This document shows, piece by piece, positions 1 to 9,989 of a stretch of 64,000 bases of DNA. The DNA comes from Isoetes taiwanensis (Eukaryota > Streptophyta > Lycopodiopsida > Isoetales > Isoetaceae). The notes below the pieces were generated by a model that was not told the origin of the DNA, made no database searches, and saw nothing but the letters and a program-made list of their open reading frames with translations. Made by a program: the position numbers and the translations under genes. The DNA lies in contig JAJEKV010000047.1 in NCBI GenBank assembly GCA_021234155.1, positions 3,584,494-3,648,493 of the forward strand, given 5' to 3'. Numbering within the stretch: the stretch's first letter is position 1; every line of letters starts with the position of its first letter.

Positions 1-259
1 GCCACCATGCAATGAGAATTGGCCGGCTAAGAATTGGTTGCGACGAGGGCTGCCCGCAGATAAATAAAGCCACTTCCCTTCGCAATATCCGGAGCAAGAT
101 AGTTTGAAGGAGAGTGGCTAAGACCGCCCGGCAGCACCCTAGAGATTGCACTAGAGCCGTGACCGGTGTGTGTTAGATTAGGGGGTGTTGTCGGCTGTGT
201 TAGAGGCATTGGCTAGGTATGACATTCTCAACTCAGCGAGTCGAAATGCAAGAATGGAG

Positions 260-430
260 TTATTCTCGGGGCGAAGTCGGGAATCCCTCAACCAACCAAC
301 AATCCGCAGTATACATTCCCCGTTCTCGCCAAGGAAGTCGAGATATTCTCGACTTCATGCGAATCGAGAATAAGGCCCGTATTTCTTGATTGTTGGCAAG
401 CCGAGGGTTTCCGACTTCGCCAAATGAGAA
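260..430. repeat. Imperfect palindrome (fold-back) of about 170 bp
   Basis: The left part (about 260-304) and the right part (about 388-430) are inverted copies that share GGCGAAGTCGG, a CCCTC block and CCAACAATC. The centre (335-357) is a nearly perfect smaller palindrome, GAAGTCGAGA/TCTCGACTTC. It could be a short fold-back element or a hairpin precursor. Short ORFs across it on both strands follow from the symmetry and are not taken as genes. Confidence 0.6.
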
Positions 431-695
431 AGCCGCTGCCCTTCTCGCGCACCTCTCCCGCAAAGGAGGATATGCTGTGAGTGAAATTTTCAATGTATGG
501 CAATTCCTATTTTAAGTTTCTGTAAAGCAATTTCATGCATAGTTATGTTCTTTTATGAATCATAGACAGTTCTCTTACTGTTATGCAATACTTTTCTTCC
601 TATCTCTCAGGATTCCTAAGTCGGGTGCTTGCCACTACTATTAGCATCTAAGAACACTGATGCCTGTACAAGGTATTCAAGTAAACAATAACTAA

Positions 696-897
696 ACACA
701 AGAAAGCACAAACGAAGAAAAAGCGTTGAAGCAAAATGAAAAAAGCAGAACAAATCAAAAAATATTAAGAAACAAACACAAGAAAGCAGTGAAGCAGCTT
801 TGAAACAGCAGATAAATCAGAAAATATTAAGAAACAAACACAAGAAAGCAGTGAAGCAGCTTTGAAACAGCAGACAAATGAGAAAATATTAAGAAAA
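696..897. repeat. 62-bp tandem repeat, about 2 good copies plus a decayed one
   Basis: The block AATATTAAGAAACAAACACA recurs at 761 and 823 and partly at 885, a period of 62 bp. The unit also contains GAAAGCAGTGAAGCAGC and TTTGAAACAGCAGA. A more diverged copy lies at about 696-760. It is purine-rich on +, and no coding role is seen. Confidence 0.75.
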
Positions 898-1025
898 AAA
901 ATACCTGGGAGATTTGTTGGATGTGGAGGAAGCTGCAGAGTTCGATTCCATTTTGCTACAGGCGTTTGCAAAGCGAGAGTAAGGATTTGTCGGGCTGGAA
1001 AATGTATCAGGGTATATAAAGAGGC

Positions 1026-1123
1026 AGCACAGTAGTAAAGGAAATGCAAAAAAACAATAAACAAGCACAGTAGTAAAGGAAATGCAGCACAATAGTAAAG
1101 GAAATGCACAAAAACAATAAACA
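1026..1123. repeat. Short tandem repeats (CAGTAGTAAAGGAAATGCA)
   Basis: Three copies of GCACARTAGTAAAGGAAATG lie in a row, two of them followed by AAAAACAATAAACAA. This is a minisatellite-like tract with no coding evidence. Confidence 0.7.
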
Positions 1124-1147
1124 AGTAGTATAAGAATATAAAAACTT

Positions 1148-1440
1148 ACAGAAAAGGTTTCTCACTTTCTTCTTAGGAAGTACTTTCTGCTGGCTAACTC
1201 AAATTGAGCCAAAACCTCGTCGCTGGATGCGTCGCGATCCGTCGACCACGCTACAGTCATAAGACTGCTTCGGATATGCAGGAGTCAATCGAGCGCCAAG
1301 GCGGAACAGGGGAGCAGGCGGCTGCCGGAGTCGGAACAGGGGAAGACAAAGAGGAATGGAAGGAATAGGGGTCGCGGGAGAAGAGGAAGGGGGTGCAGTT
1401 ATTTCTGGCTGCACCCTCGAACCTCGAAAAAATGGCATTT
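1148..1440 (-). other. Possible first exon on -, unrecognised
   Basis: A GC-richer stretch in AT-rich surroundings is open on - from an ATG at 1438 to a stop at 1199. It reads as a Pro/Ser/Arg-rich peptide, and a donor-like GTAAGT lies on - near 1147. ACGT-box motifs lie just upstream on - (1455-1536), as expected of a promoter. No family is recognised and no downstream exon was found, so it may be UTR or a chance ORF. Confidence 0.25.
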
Positions 1441-1454
1441 ATGACACTCCTAGA

Positions 1455-1536
1455 GTCACGTGTGTGGCATGCCATCCGTAACCTGGATTGCTGACGTGGC
1501 CATGTCAGATGTCGCTAACGAAGGGCCACGTCAGCA
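1455..1536 (-). promoter_or_regulatory. G-box/ACGT cluster with a 12-bp perfect inverted repeat
   Basis: GCTGACGTGGCC (1491-1502) and GGCCACGTCAGC (1525-1536) are exact inverted copies separated by 22 bp. A CACGTG G-box is at about 1458. In plants such ACGT cores bind bZIP and bHLH factors. The position upstream of the possible - strand exon fits a promoter, but this is inference from motifs only. Confidence 0.4.
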
Positions 1537-1554
1537 CAGGCATGATTCTGGGGT

Positions 1555-1835
1555 AGCCTATGTTTTAATGGTTATAATGTTTTAATGCCTTTTAAATGGT
1601 GTCTATGTTAAATGTTTTAATGTAAAATGTTAGTGTTAAATGTTTTAATGTTTTTAATGGTTATAAGGTTTTAATGCTTCTTAATGGTTAATGTTAGCCA
1701 AGATTTCAATGGTTTTTAATTGTTATAAGGTTTTAATGTTTTAATTCTTCTTAATGGTTAATGTTAGCCAAGATTTCAATGGTTTTTAATGGTTATATGG
1801 TTTCTAATGGTTATATGGCTATAGTGCTCATTCAT
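1555..1835. repeat. AT-rich minisatellite of TTTTAATGG/TTATAAGG units
   Basis: Many short variants of GGTTATAAGGTTTTAATG occur. Within it a unit of about 70 bp (about 1665-1735 and about 1725-1808) is directly repeated and includes TTAATGGTTAATGTTAGCC and AAGATTTCAATGGTTTTTAA. It ends just before the DUF7869-like gene. Confidence 0.7.
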
Positions 1836-3559
1836 ATATGGTTGTATATGGTTTTAATGTGTGCTCTTTCATTCAGGGAGCATCTGAGATGAGCAAAGTA
1901 GAGCCAAGGAAGCCCAGCACAGGCCATTGCCCTAGGCTCCAATGGAGGAAGATGGGTTGCTTGTTGTTGCACCCTTGCAACGAGACGGTATTTGCAGAGG
2001 GCATAATAACTGCAGTTGATCCTTTTGATAGTGTGAATGATGAAAGGCTGGGAGATGATCATCTTGGAGTTGGCATTGTGAAGCTTCTTATCGAAGTTGA
2101 TACAATCATGTCCCAGGGAAGCTCTAGTGATTGCATTGTATGCTCTGGGTTGCTGGAGTCCCAAACTCAGTTGAGATGGCCAATTAGATATATAACACAC
2201 AAGAATGGTGATAGTCTGGAATGCCCTACTGAACTACATACCCCAAGACCCACCCAAGCCCATGTGGAAGATTTGGTGGTCGATGAGCATCCTTTGTTCA
2301 CAAGGAAGAGACGTTATGTTTTTCATAAAAGGCAGTCAAGGGTACCCAAGAGGCCTAGAAGTGACAAACATTTAGAAAGGATGGAAAGTATGGCCCCAAC
2401 CAAAGAAAACCTAGAGGCAATTAGGGGACAAGAGTGTTGCAACCTAGATTGCACAAAGGCAAAGACATTGTGGATGACCTCGTGCAGATAAGGTCCCAAT
2501 ACATTGGACAGCTACAAAAAGATAGGATTAATTTCATCTACTCCTTGTGTAAGAATTCCAGCTATGATGAAAATACAGGAAGGCTACTATATCAATTGAG
2601 GGGCATGAAGGTATGTATGAGAGCATTGAGATGGAGTCTTGGGGTGAGCAAGTCTTCATTCTACGTGATATCGGGAACAAAGTTAGAAAAGGGCACAGCT
2701 TGTTCCAACATGGTAATGCACTCACTTTGAAACCTAGAGCAAATACTCAAGGCCATTGCAGTCTTGAGAGCTTTGTGAGATACATGTCTCAATCTATGCC
2801 CCACAAGTCGAGAAGGTGAACGAGCACGGTGTGCGAATGGTGCAAAGGGTGTTGCCACAACACTATATCCAAAAGGAGTGCCTTAAAGAGGTCAACTCCA
2901 TCCTAGAAACTACTGGAGGTAGGCCTCTTTCTCAATCACATTTCAGCAAGTTATGGAGCACTCACTTCTCAGACGTGAGTGTCCTGCAACACATGCCATT
3001 CTCAAAGTGCAACACTTGCATTCAACTCAAGGATACACTTGCATCAACTGCAATAGAGAAAGAAAGAATGGCAATTAGGGAGCAATTTGCAGATCACCAA
3101 AGGGACCAAATATCATGTAGACAGTTGTATTGGCAAAGTGGAGAACATTTTCCGAGATGCAAATGACAAATTTTTGTGTATAATTCATGATAAGATGGAC
3201 CAACACAAGACTTTCTTGCCAAAGCTAGATCCTTTACCCAAGCGTTGTCAAAACGCTTTTCAGATGAAAGTAAGTCTGGCGGGTGTCTTAACACATGGTC
3301 ATGGAACTGGAACATATGGTCATTTTGTGCTTGATCTATGGAGGGATGATCCAAACTTCCATATGAGCTCTATTTTCAAGTGCTTGAGAACACTAGAGAA
3401 AGGATCAATAGAAGGGAGGAGGTATTCCCCTTCAGCACCCATTTTTGAGGCTTTGATGGATGATCAACCGCTTTGTTACCAAAGGCAGATAAAAAAGCTC
3501 ACATCCAAGGTGTCTAGTGAATCAAGGAGGACTTGGGATGATTTCCCCTTACTTGAGAA

Positions 3560-4724
3560 CAGGGTATTTTTTAGTGGCCCCGGCGGGCCAGTTGGCCACA
3601 CATTCATATTTTTTCAGAAATGGTTGGCTACGCCAGAGTAGGATACGTTCATGCCCTGGCCAAAGGGTAGTGGCCAGTTCAAAACACGAATTTGTACATT
3701 TTACTCGTTTAGTAGCCAATTCGATATTTACTAAATTCGGCTAGGCGCAGGGTGTGGCCAATTCGATTTCTTGTACGTGGGAAAAAACTTATCGAGGTAG
3801 CCAATTAGAACCTAAGGTAAATTTTAATGGGTAAGGGAGTGGCCATATTACATCTCGACCACATGTCCATCTAAGAATCGCCACTTATAGTCCTCTAGGG
3901 TTAAGGTTTCATATATATTTTTTAATTTGACCGAGCTAGCATCAGAAACTGCCCTTTCGGTTCTACCCTATTGAGCCTGTGTTTTTCCTATTCTTCTCGT
4001 ATGCATTTGTTTCGTTGTTCATGTGAATATAAATATAAATGGGATGTTAGTCTCTGAATATGAATGGGATGATAATTTTAATATTATATTTTATTGTCAT
4101 TTGCAGAGCACTTCCGATTTGGATTCGCGATTTGGTTGAGATGGAGATACATTCCCATCTACAATCTAAGCTTTAGCTTCATCAATTCAGGTTAGTTTTT
4201 ACCCTATTCAGTTGTGCAAAATTATTTAGATATGCAAAAGTAGTTGTTGATGCCAATCATCAAATTTATGCAGCATGGAGGGAGCTTCACAAAAGAGAAT
4301 AAATGAGTCCTTGGGACCTGTGGCATCAAGGACAAAGCGGCGCATCACTATATCATCGTCTACATCCACTTTCATAGGCCAAATTTAGGGTCTTGATGAA
4401 GGCTATGACTTTTCAGATGATATGGACTATGATCCAAAGCAATTTGAATGTATTATTTGGGGAAGATGCCTAGGTGGTTGTGGCCAACGTCATGTTTTCA
4501 CTACCAAAGCATGTTCCTATCTTAACCAACACAAATTTGCTCATAGCCAATTTGTTAATGTAGCAAAATAAAAAAATCATAGTTGCGCCAGTTCAGTTAT
4601 GCCATCTTAGCAAGAAGGTGCAAAATATCGCCAGACCAAACTACACCAAGTTATTTATTCTACATGGCCAGTAGCCAGTTGTTTCTGGCCCTATAAAAAT
4701 ATAGGGCGCTTAAAAAATACCCTG
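3560..4724 (+). mobile_element. Non-autonomous hAT element, 1,165 bp, with intact ends
   Basis: The left end CAGGGTATTTTTTA (3560-3573) and the right end TAAAAAATACCCTG (4711-4724) are perfect 14-bp inverted repeats. They are flanked by the perfect 8-bp direct repeat CTTGAGAA (3552-3559 and 4725-4732). An 8-bp target duplication with CAGGG termini is diagnostic of the hAT superfamily. Subterminal regions are dense in GGCCAGTT/AGCCAATT motifs (about 3580-3850 and 4550-4690), as expected of transposase-binding sites. The interior holds only the start of a transposase-like reading frame, so the element is an internal-deletion derivative that must be moved in trans. It sits between two codons of the DUF7869-like gene. 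Confidence 0.9.
4275..4560 (+). pseudogene. N-terminal remnant of a hAT transposase
   Basis: A frame from the ATG at 4275 reads MEGASQKRINESLGP and, after an in-frame TAG near 4387, an acidic stretch EGYDFSDDMDYDPKQFEC. That is followed by a Cys/His-containing segment (CLGGCGQRH...HKFAHSQF) that could be a degenerate BED-type zinc finger. A splice-acceptor-like TTTATGCAG precedes the ATG. No catalytic or dimerisation domain follows before the element ends. The assignment rests on position inside the hAT element and on the zinc-finger-like residues. Confidence 0.4.
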
Positions 4725-5953
4725 CTTGAGAAACCACTGCCTGAGGAGCTATGTGTTCAATTGGACAACTGTTGGAAATAAAACAAGAATAGATGGATGT
4801 TTGGGGCAATGTCATACTTGACAGCAGTGGGAGTATTCAAAGTTGTGAAAGTGGGATTCATGATGGTTGGGCATACGCATGATGATATAGATGGATTCTT
4901 TGGAACTTTCTCCACCAAGCTCAAGAGAGAAAACGTGACTAGTATACCTGAACTAATGGATGTGTTTGAGAGCTGCATTGACCCCAACCCAATGGCTTTC
5001 TTGATGGATGAGGTTGCAGATTGGAAATCATTTGTAGAGGGATACTTGCTAGATGGTAAGGACCAGTTGACAGGACACACAAAGCCACTTCAGTTCAAGT
5101 TTTGGGTTAGGGATGGAATACCAATCATGCAATATAAGTGGAGACCAGGTGACAAGTTGTGGATGCCTGTACAAGGAATCGAGTTGTGGCAGAGGGGTGC
5201 TGCTGGTGAAGTTCTCATTCCTAAAGGGCAGCCAAAACCACTACCTCCCTTCAAGACTATCAAAGACTCTAGCCAACTAGTGAAGGGCATCAAGGATTAC
5301 ATAACGCACTGGGATGATGTTCGAAATGGAAAGCACACCTCCACTCTTAAGAAAAATCAAATGGACTCCCTAATCAAGTACTGGGAGAAAGTTATGACAT
5401 GCTTAGAAACTGAACAACCATGTGGGAGGAAGCTAAGAGATGGGTTCTTGCCAGAGTCAAGATGGGAGGGTTCTCAAGGAGCAAGCACGTCTAAGAATGT
5501 TCACTTGGGTCCTAACAAGGGTTCCAAGTGGTTTGTGGGAAGTAAGGCCTCAAAGCCAAAGTGGTTTGATCTTCCTGAGTGGGATCACTTTGAGAACATC
5601 AAGGAAGGATACTTTGTACTAGTAAGGCCTCATGATGAGGACTGTCCAATATGGTTAGGGGTGGCACTCTCTGATCTGATGGAGAGGAGTTACGTCCTGG
5701 ATTCCAAATTCAATATTGGGAGCCCATTGGGAGACACAAGAAAGGCAACTTGAAGGAGCAATACACCGACTGCTGGGAGAAGAAGTGGAGGGCAAATTAT
5801 GCTGATCCTCAAAGGAGGGAATTGGTGGAGTGTGTGGTATGGTCATATCCAAGTTCTCACACTGCAAAGGAGAACACACACAAGATCCCAAAAAGGGAGA
5901 TGGACAAAGCCATGAGCAACCTCCATGCTATATCATTGTATGAGGGTAGATAA

Positions 5954-6238
5954 TATTGAGAAGCTTGAAAACTTTCTCAACTAGTGGTTTGTAAAATTTA
6001 TGAGGAAAACAAGTAACCCAATTCTTTGTGTGTGATGTGTAATTCTATTCAAGCAATGAATTCATAAATTTTTTTGTCCCATTTTCAGTCCGAGTCCCAA
6101 AATTCAAGATTTGTCCCACTTTAATTAAATACGACTTATCGCTCTCTTTCTGAAGGATTAACAAAGTACATGCGTCCAATAGTGGGAAACTTCTGGGTAA
6201 TCTCTCTGACCTTCTCTAGTAGATATTTTAGTTGTGAA
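5954..6238. other. Non-coding stretch after the DUF7869-like gene
   Basis: It is AT-rich with no open frame of note. AATGAATTCATAAA near 6055 could belong to a 3' UTR of the preceding gene. Confidence 0.4.
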
Positions 6239-6268
6239 CTAGTAAACGGGTGCTCGGCGTTGCCGGGC
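6239..6268 (-). mobile_element. Helitron 3' terminus (CTAG plus hairpin)
   Basis: Read on -, a hairpin of GCCCGGCAACGCCGAGC is followed by ACCCGTTTA and then CTAG, with T as the next host base. This is the Helitron 3' end layout: a GC-rich hairpin about 10 nt before CTRR, inserted at A|T. The same arrangement with related sequence occurs at 47030-47057 next to a Helitron helicase gene, which supports the call. The element would extend rightward from here. Its 5' TC end was not found. Two direct repeats of about 53 bp (6279-6382) lie just inside. Confidence 0.65.
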
Positions 6269-6278
6269 TAATGTTCTG

Positions 6279-6382
6279 GGCATGTGTTTTTACTCTACTT
6301 TAACATCCAGATGTGCAACTTTCAAAATAGGGCATGTGCTTTTACTTGGGTTTAACATCCACATGTGCAATTTCCAAAATAG
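6279..6382. repeat. Two adjacent direct repeats of about 53 bp inside the Helitron end
   Basis: GGGCATGTGYTTTTACT, TTTAACATCCASATGTGCAA and CAAAATAG occur twice in the same order. They are probably an internal duplication of the Helitron 3' region. Confidence 0.6.
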
Positions 6383-6884
6383 CATATGTTGATATTGGCA
6401 AGAATGGACATTATTGAAATTGTTTAATAAAACTATTATCAACGTATTAACTTTGAGTTTCAGTAGAGAAAACGATGTTTTATAATATGTTAAGCGAGGT
6501 AAAAGTAAACACAGATGCAAGTCATTGATTTGAACTGCACACGGTGTCTCGAAAGCTATTGTTTCCCTATATCAACTCATATATAATGCAGTTTGCTTTT
6601 CTGTTTGAGCCTATTTTGTTTGATGCTATTTTGTTTGCAGAATCGTGAAGCTGACACGTGGTTTATTTTGTTTGAAGAATTGTGAAGTTGACACGTGGTT
6701 CCCTTTTTCTTGCTCTGCACTCAACCATTGCGCTGCAACAAAGACTCCGTCCCCTGTTTCGTGAGCAATGTGGGTTCTCCAGAAGCCAGCGCTCCGGCGA
6801 GCCCCCTGCATCCATTTTCTTATCTTCCTTTCCTTTGCCACATCTCTGGGATGTCTACATTTTTCTTCCTCATCTAAATTTCAG

Positions 6885-8046
6885 ATTGTGGATTTGTTAA
6901 GGAGGGTCAGGTTCTGGATCCCGGCGACACCAAGATCAGTCTTGAGAAGATCAAGCGCCAATTGTCTGCGGGATCAGGAAGTGTCATGCTCCAGGGTTCT
7001 TTGCTTAAACGTTCTGATACGGTAAATATATGCTCTAAGTTGGACTTAAGTTGGAGACTGAAGCTTGCGGTGCCTTTTTCCTGTTCTTCTGAATGATGTG
7101 TGTATGTCGTTGCTCCATTGACTTCGATGCACTTATGTCTTGGATCCATTCCCAGTTAAGACCGTAATTTACCGGTGCTTCTTGAGTTTTATTCATCAAA
7201 TGGTTACATTTTGTGCGAGCTTTTATGTGAATGGAATTGTCTTAGGGCTCTCTTTTACCTAAGGACACAAGGCTTATTAATATAAAACATTTGTTGGGCA
7301 AGGTAGTCTTAATTTCAAAAATACAAGATAAAAACTATATTCCCAAACGTTACGGACTTAGAGTCAATTTGGGAGAGACCATTGTTATGCTAAGTTAATG
7401 TCCGTGATATAGGGAAAAAAATCAAGCACACAAGTAAAGTATTAATTCGATTCAAATGGGTGGTTTTTCTCATAGCTCAAAAAGTAAGTGGAATCAACGC
7501 CGGTCACATTGGATCCAACAACCGCTAGAATGGAGTACATGTGTCGGGTATTGTTTTAACTGAAATGCATCAAGCATGATTAGACATCTGGAATCTGCAT
7601 CTGTTGATAAGAAGTTTGTGAAGCAGGACTGAGAGAGGTGATCTATCTCCTCGGGGCTTAATTGTATTTGAAGCAGACAGCACGATTACAATCTCCCCTG
7701 TAAACTTTCAGTGAGTATATCAATTAATTGCCAGGCAAATATAGTATGCTCTTTGGTGGTAAATCAACTGATATTTATGGCAATTATCTGCACCTTTTCT
7801 GCAGTGGAGCAAGAAAATATGATGGATGTTGCTTTTGTATCCTTTGTATGTCAATATTGAGCTGTAAACACATAGCCTTCAATTAAAAAAAGAAATTATG
7901 AGCTTTAAACCATATTATTTGTTGTAATATGCATTTCTTGACAGTTATTGGATCAGATATTGGTACTCCACATAAGAAAGAGTATTTCTTTTGTGTCTTT
8001 GAAACTCCGATTCTTGGCAAGATCATGGGTGGCAACTCTAAGGCAA
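6885..8046 (+). pseudogene. SWAP70: SWAP70-like PH-domain gene fragment with introns
   Basis: Several exons match the N-terminal PH domain of plant SWAP70/DEF6-like proteins (phosphoinositide-binding Rac/Rop regulators). Exon a 6885-7021 reads KISLEKIKRQLSAGSGSVML then LLKRSDT, with donor GTAAAT. A decayed exon lies near 7475-7550 (KWNQRR, then LDPTTARMEYMCR). Exon b 7627-7710 reads PRGLIVFEADSTITISPVNF. Exon c 7805-7836 reads GARKYDGCCF. Exon d 7957-8046 reads YIGTPHKKEYFFC, then ARSWVATLRQ. The phases of b, c and d join correctly. Exon d has one extra base between ETP and ARSW, the second exon is shifted, and no downstream exons were found. The fragment keeps introns, so it was copied or left at DNA level, and it lies inside the possible Helitron starting at 6239. 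Confidence 0.72.
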
Positions 8047-8049
8047 GTA

Positions 8050-9400
8050 ACATGTAATAGAAGAAATTTATTCCATGGCATATGTCCATTTTTAGACCTG
8101 TTTAGAGATATAGTAAAGCTTTTAAAGGAACTGAAAGAAAAGTATGTTTGTTCAACATCAAAGATTTTTTTTCACACTCTACATAATCCTTGCCCACAAT
8201 GGTTATTGCATTATTGAGAAAAATTTGATAGTTTTCCACGCTGGGTTGTGTTGGAAGGGGTGCAAAGCTCCAGTTCTTTTTTTCTGTAGGACCAGCAGTA
8301 ATTTGCTATGCAACTGGCTAGACTTGGCTAAGTATTGATGTGTTATGGAGAACAAATATGTGATAGAGTTTTCTTAACAGGAACCGTTAATGTTATGTTG
8401 TGTTAACATGTTGATTCAAGCATGAAAGCAAAGTAACTGGATTGTATTGCATTTATTCCTAACATGTTATGCAATGTGAAGTTTTATTTGGTTAGGCTTA
8501 ATGCGAAAATAAAAGTCAGAATAAGTTCCACTTATGTTGTACTTATAGACTAATATAAATAGATTCTGTTTCTATGAAATTAATAGGTCATTTCTAACAA
8601 ACTGAGTTATTGAGCCTCATCAGCATTGTAAGCATCAACATGAAGCTCTCTATTTTGAAAGAATTTACAGGTGCCATTTCTAGGAATCTCTTTTTTTATT
8701 GAGAATCTACATTAGCTGTAGAGAATCCTATGAGGAACAAATTCTGTGCCTTGAAAATTAGTATTTAAATTCTCCTGTAATGAAACCAATGTTTGACCAA
8801 AGTGAAGGCTTCACCTTAAATATTTACCTGCAAAGTGCCCAATGATTGGTGTCTTTTTATAGGAATCACGTACCTGAGTCGCTGATGTTCATAGATTTAC
8901 TAGGAAAGAGACTATGAAGTTGCAGGAAATTGTTGCTATTATCTAAGAAGGTAGATTGCAACAGTGTTGGAAGTCATAGTATTAAAGGTATAATGATGAA
9001 AGCCCCTTAATCACCCCCATAAAAGGGCTTTGGATATATGCCATCACACTAACACGGGTTTTATATTGCAGGCAGATTTTTCTCTGAGTCTCTGGATCTC
9101 ATGTGGTTCATTTGGAATGTGCGAGAATATACCCAGATATCACAACAATCTTAGGAAGATTAAGCAACACTTAATATCTGCACTTTTTAACTAAGTTTGC
9201 ATATGATCTTTGACCATATACTATCCCCAAAAATCTACAGATATTTTGAGTTTTAAGGGAGATAAAATGCACACACAACACTAGCATTACTCAATTAACT
9301 TAGTCTTCACTTTATGTTGTGTCTTGAACATATCCGAGGAGGGGCAGGAGAAGGACATTTCTTACACACTGGAAAAGATCACTGGAAAAGATGATTAACT
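8050..9400. other. Non-coding, no gene seen
   Basis: AT-rich sequence with no exon I can assign. It might be intron or flank of the SWAP70-like fragment. Confidence 0.4.
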
Positions 9401-9401
9401 A

Positions 9402-9960
9402 GAAATGCATGTCATAAATTGCATAAGTCCAACTTCTATTGAAGTGTTGTCGTCTATGTAAAACTAAGGCGATGTGTTGCAATTTTGGTCAGCGCCAAAG
9501 ACCCGAGATGATGATATCAATGCTCTGCTCTTCTCTTCTGGAGTGGCAAAATGGGTCAGATGGCAGCCTCAGGGGGTTTAGGCCCCTCCCTTCCCTAGCT
9601 TATACTTGTGTCAGTTGTCTTTGTTGTTGCCTTTTGAATCTCCAGACCGCCATTGTCATTTTGTTGCATATGCCTTTTGAGAAATGCATGTCATAAATTG
9701 CATAAGTCCAACTTCTATTGAAGTGTTGTCGTCTATGTAAAACTAAGGCGATGTGTTGCAATTTTGGTCAGGCGGCCAAAGACCTGTGAGATGATATCAA
9801 TGCTCTGCTCTTCTCTTCTGAAGTGGCAAAATGGGTCAGATGGAAGCCTCAGGGGGTTAAGGCCCCTCCCTTCCCTAGCTTATACTTGTGTCAGTTGTCT
9901 TTGTTGTTGCCTTTTGAATCTCCAGACCGCCATTGTCACTTTGTTGCATATAACACTGCC
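9402..9960. repeat. 279-bp tandem duplication
   Basis: GAAATGCATGTCATAAATTG begins at 9402 and again at 9681, and the next 270 bp or so match closely, including TCTGCTCTTCTCTTCTG and CAGGGGGTT.AGGCCCCTCC. A few substitutions and small indels separate the copies. Open frames in it (9439-9696 and 9764-9985) are parallel products of the duplication and match no known family. Confidence 0.85.
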
Positions 9961-9989
9961 TTTTGCAGGATGGGGAGTGAGATGATTGA

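Larger units (their letters stand above)
1838..5953 (+). pseudogene. DUF7869-like element protein, frameshifted and split by a hAT insertion
   Basis: The segments in order are 1838-2475, about 2450-2700, about 2700-2808, 2816-3140, about 3140-3559, then after the inserted element 4733-5710 and about 5710-5953. Recognisable family features are an ECCNLDC cysteine block (near residue 200), VC..A..WSLGVSKSSFY, FSKCNTC, a CIIHDKMDQHKT block, GVLTHGHG, QLDNC.K.NKN, and GHTHDDIDGFFGTFS. The aspartates in these blocks are spaced as in a possible DDE-type nuclease, but that is inference; DUF7869 has no firm function known to me. The gene is decayed: frameshifts lie near 2460, 2695, 2808, 3140 and 5710, a TAA is in frame at 4779-4781, and an hAT element sits at 3560-4724. 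The part after the insertion (4797-5753) is open for 318 codons. The family is often multicopy, so the locus may be a transposon gene rather than a host gene. The true start is uncertain; an acceptor-like TTCAG lies near 1875. Confidence 0.7.

Noticed and set aside
260-503. Overlapping ORFs on both strands near the start
   Set aside because: They arise from the palindrome symmetry and have no family match.
765-1124. Hydrophobic, membrane-like ORF on - (FLYYCAA repeats)
   Set aside because: It is a translation of purine-rich tandem repeats.
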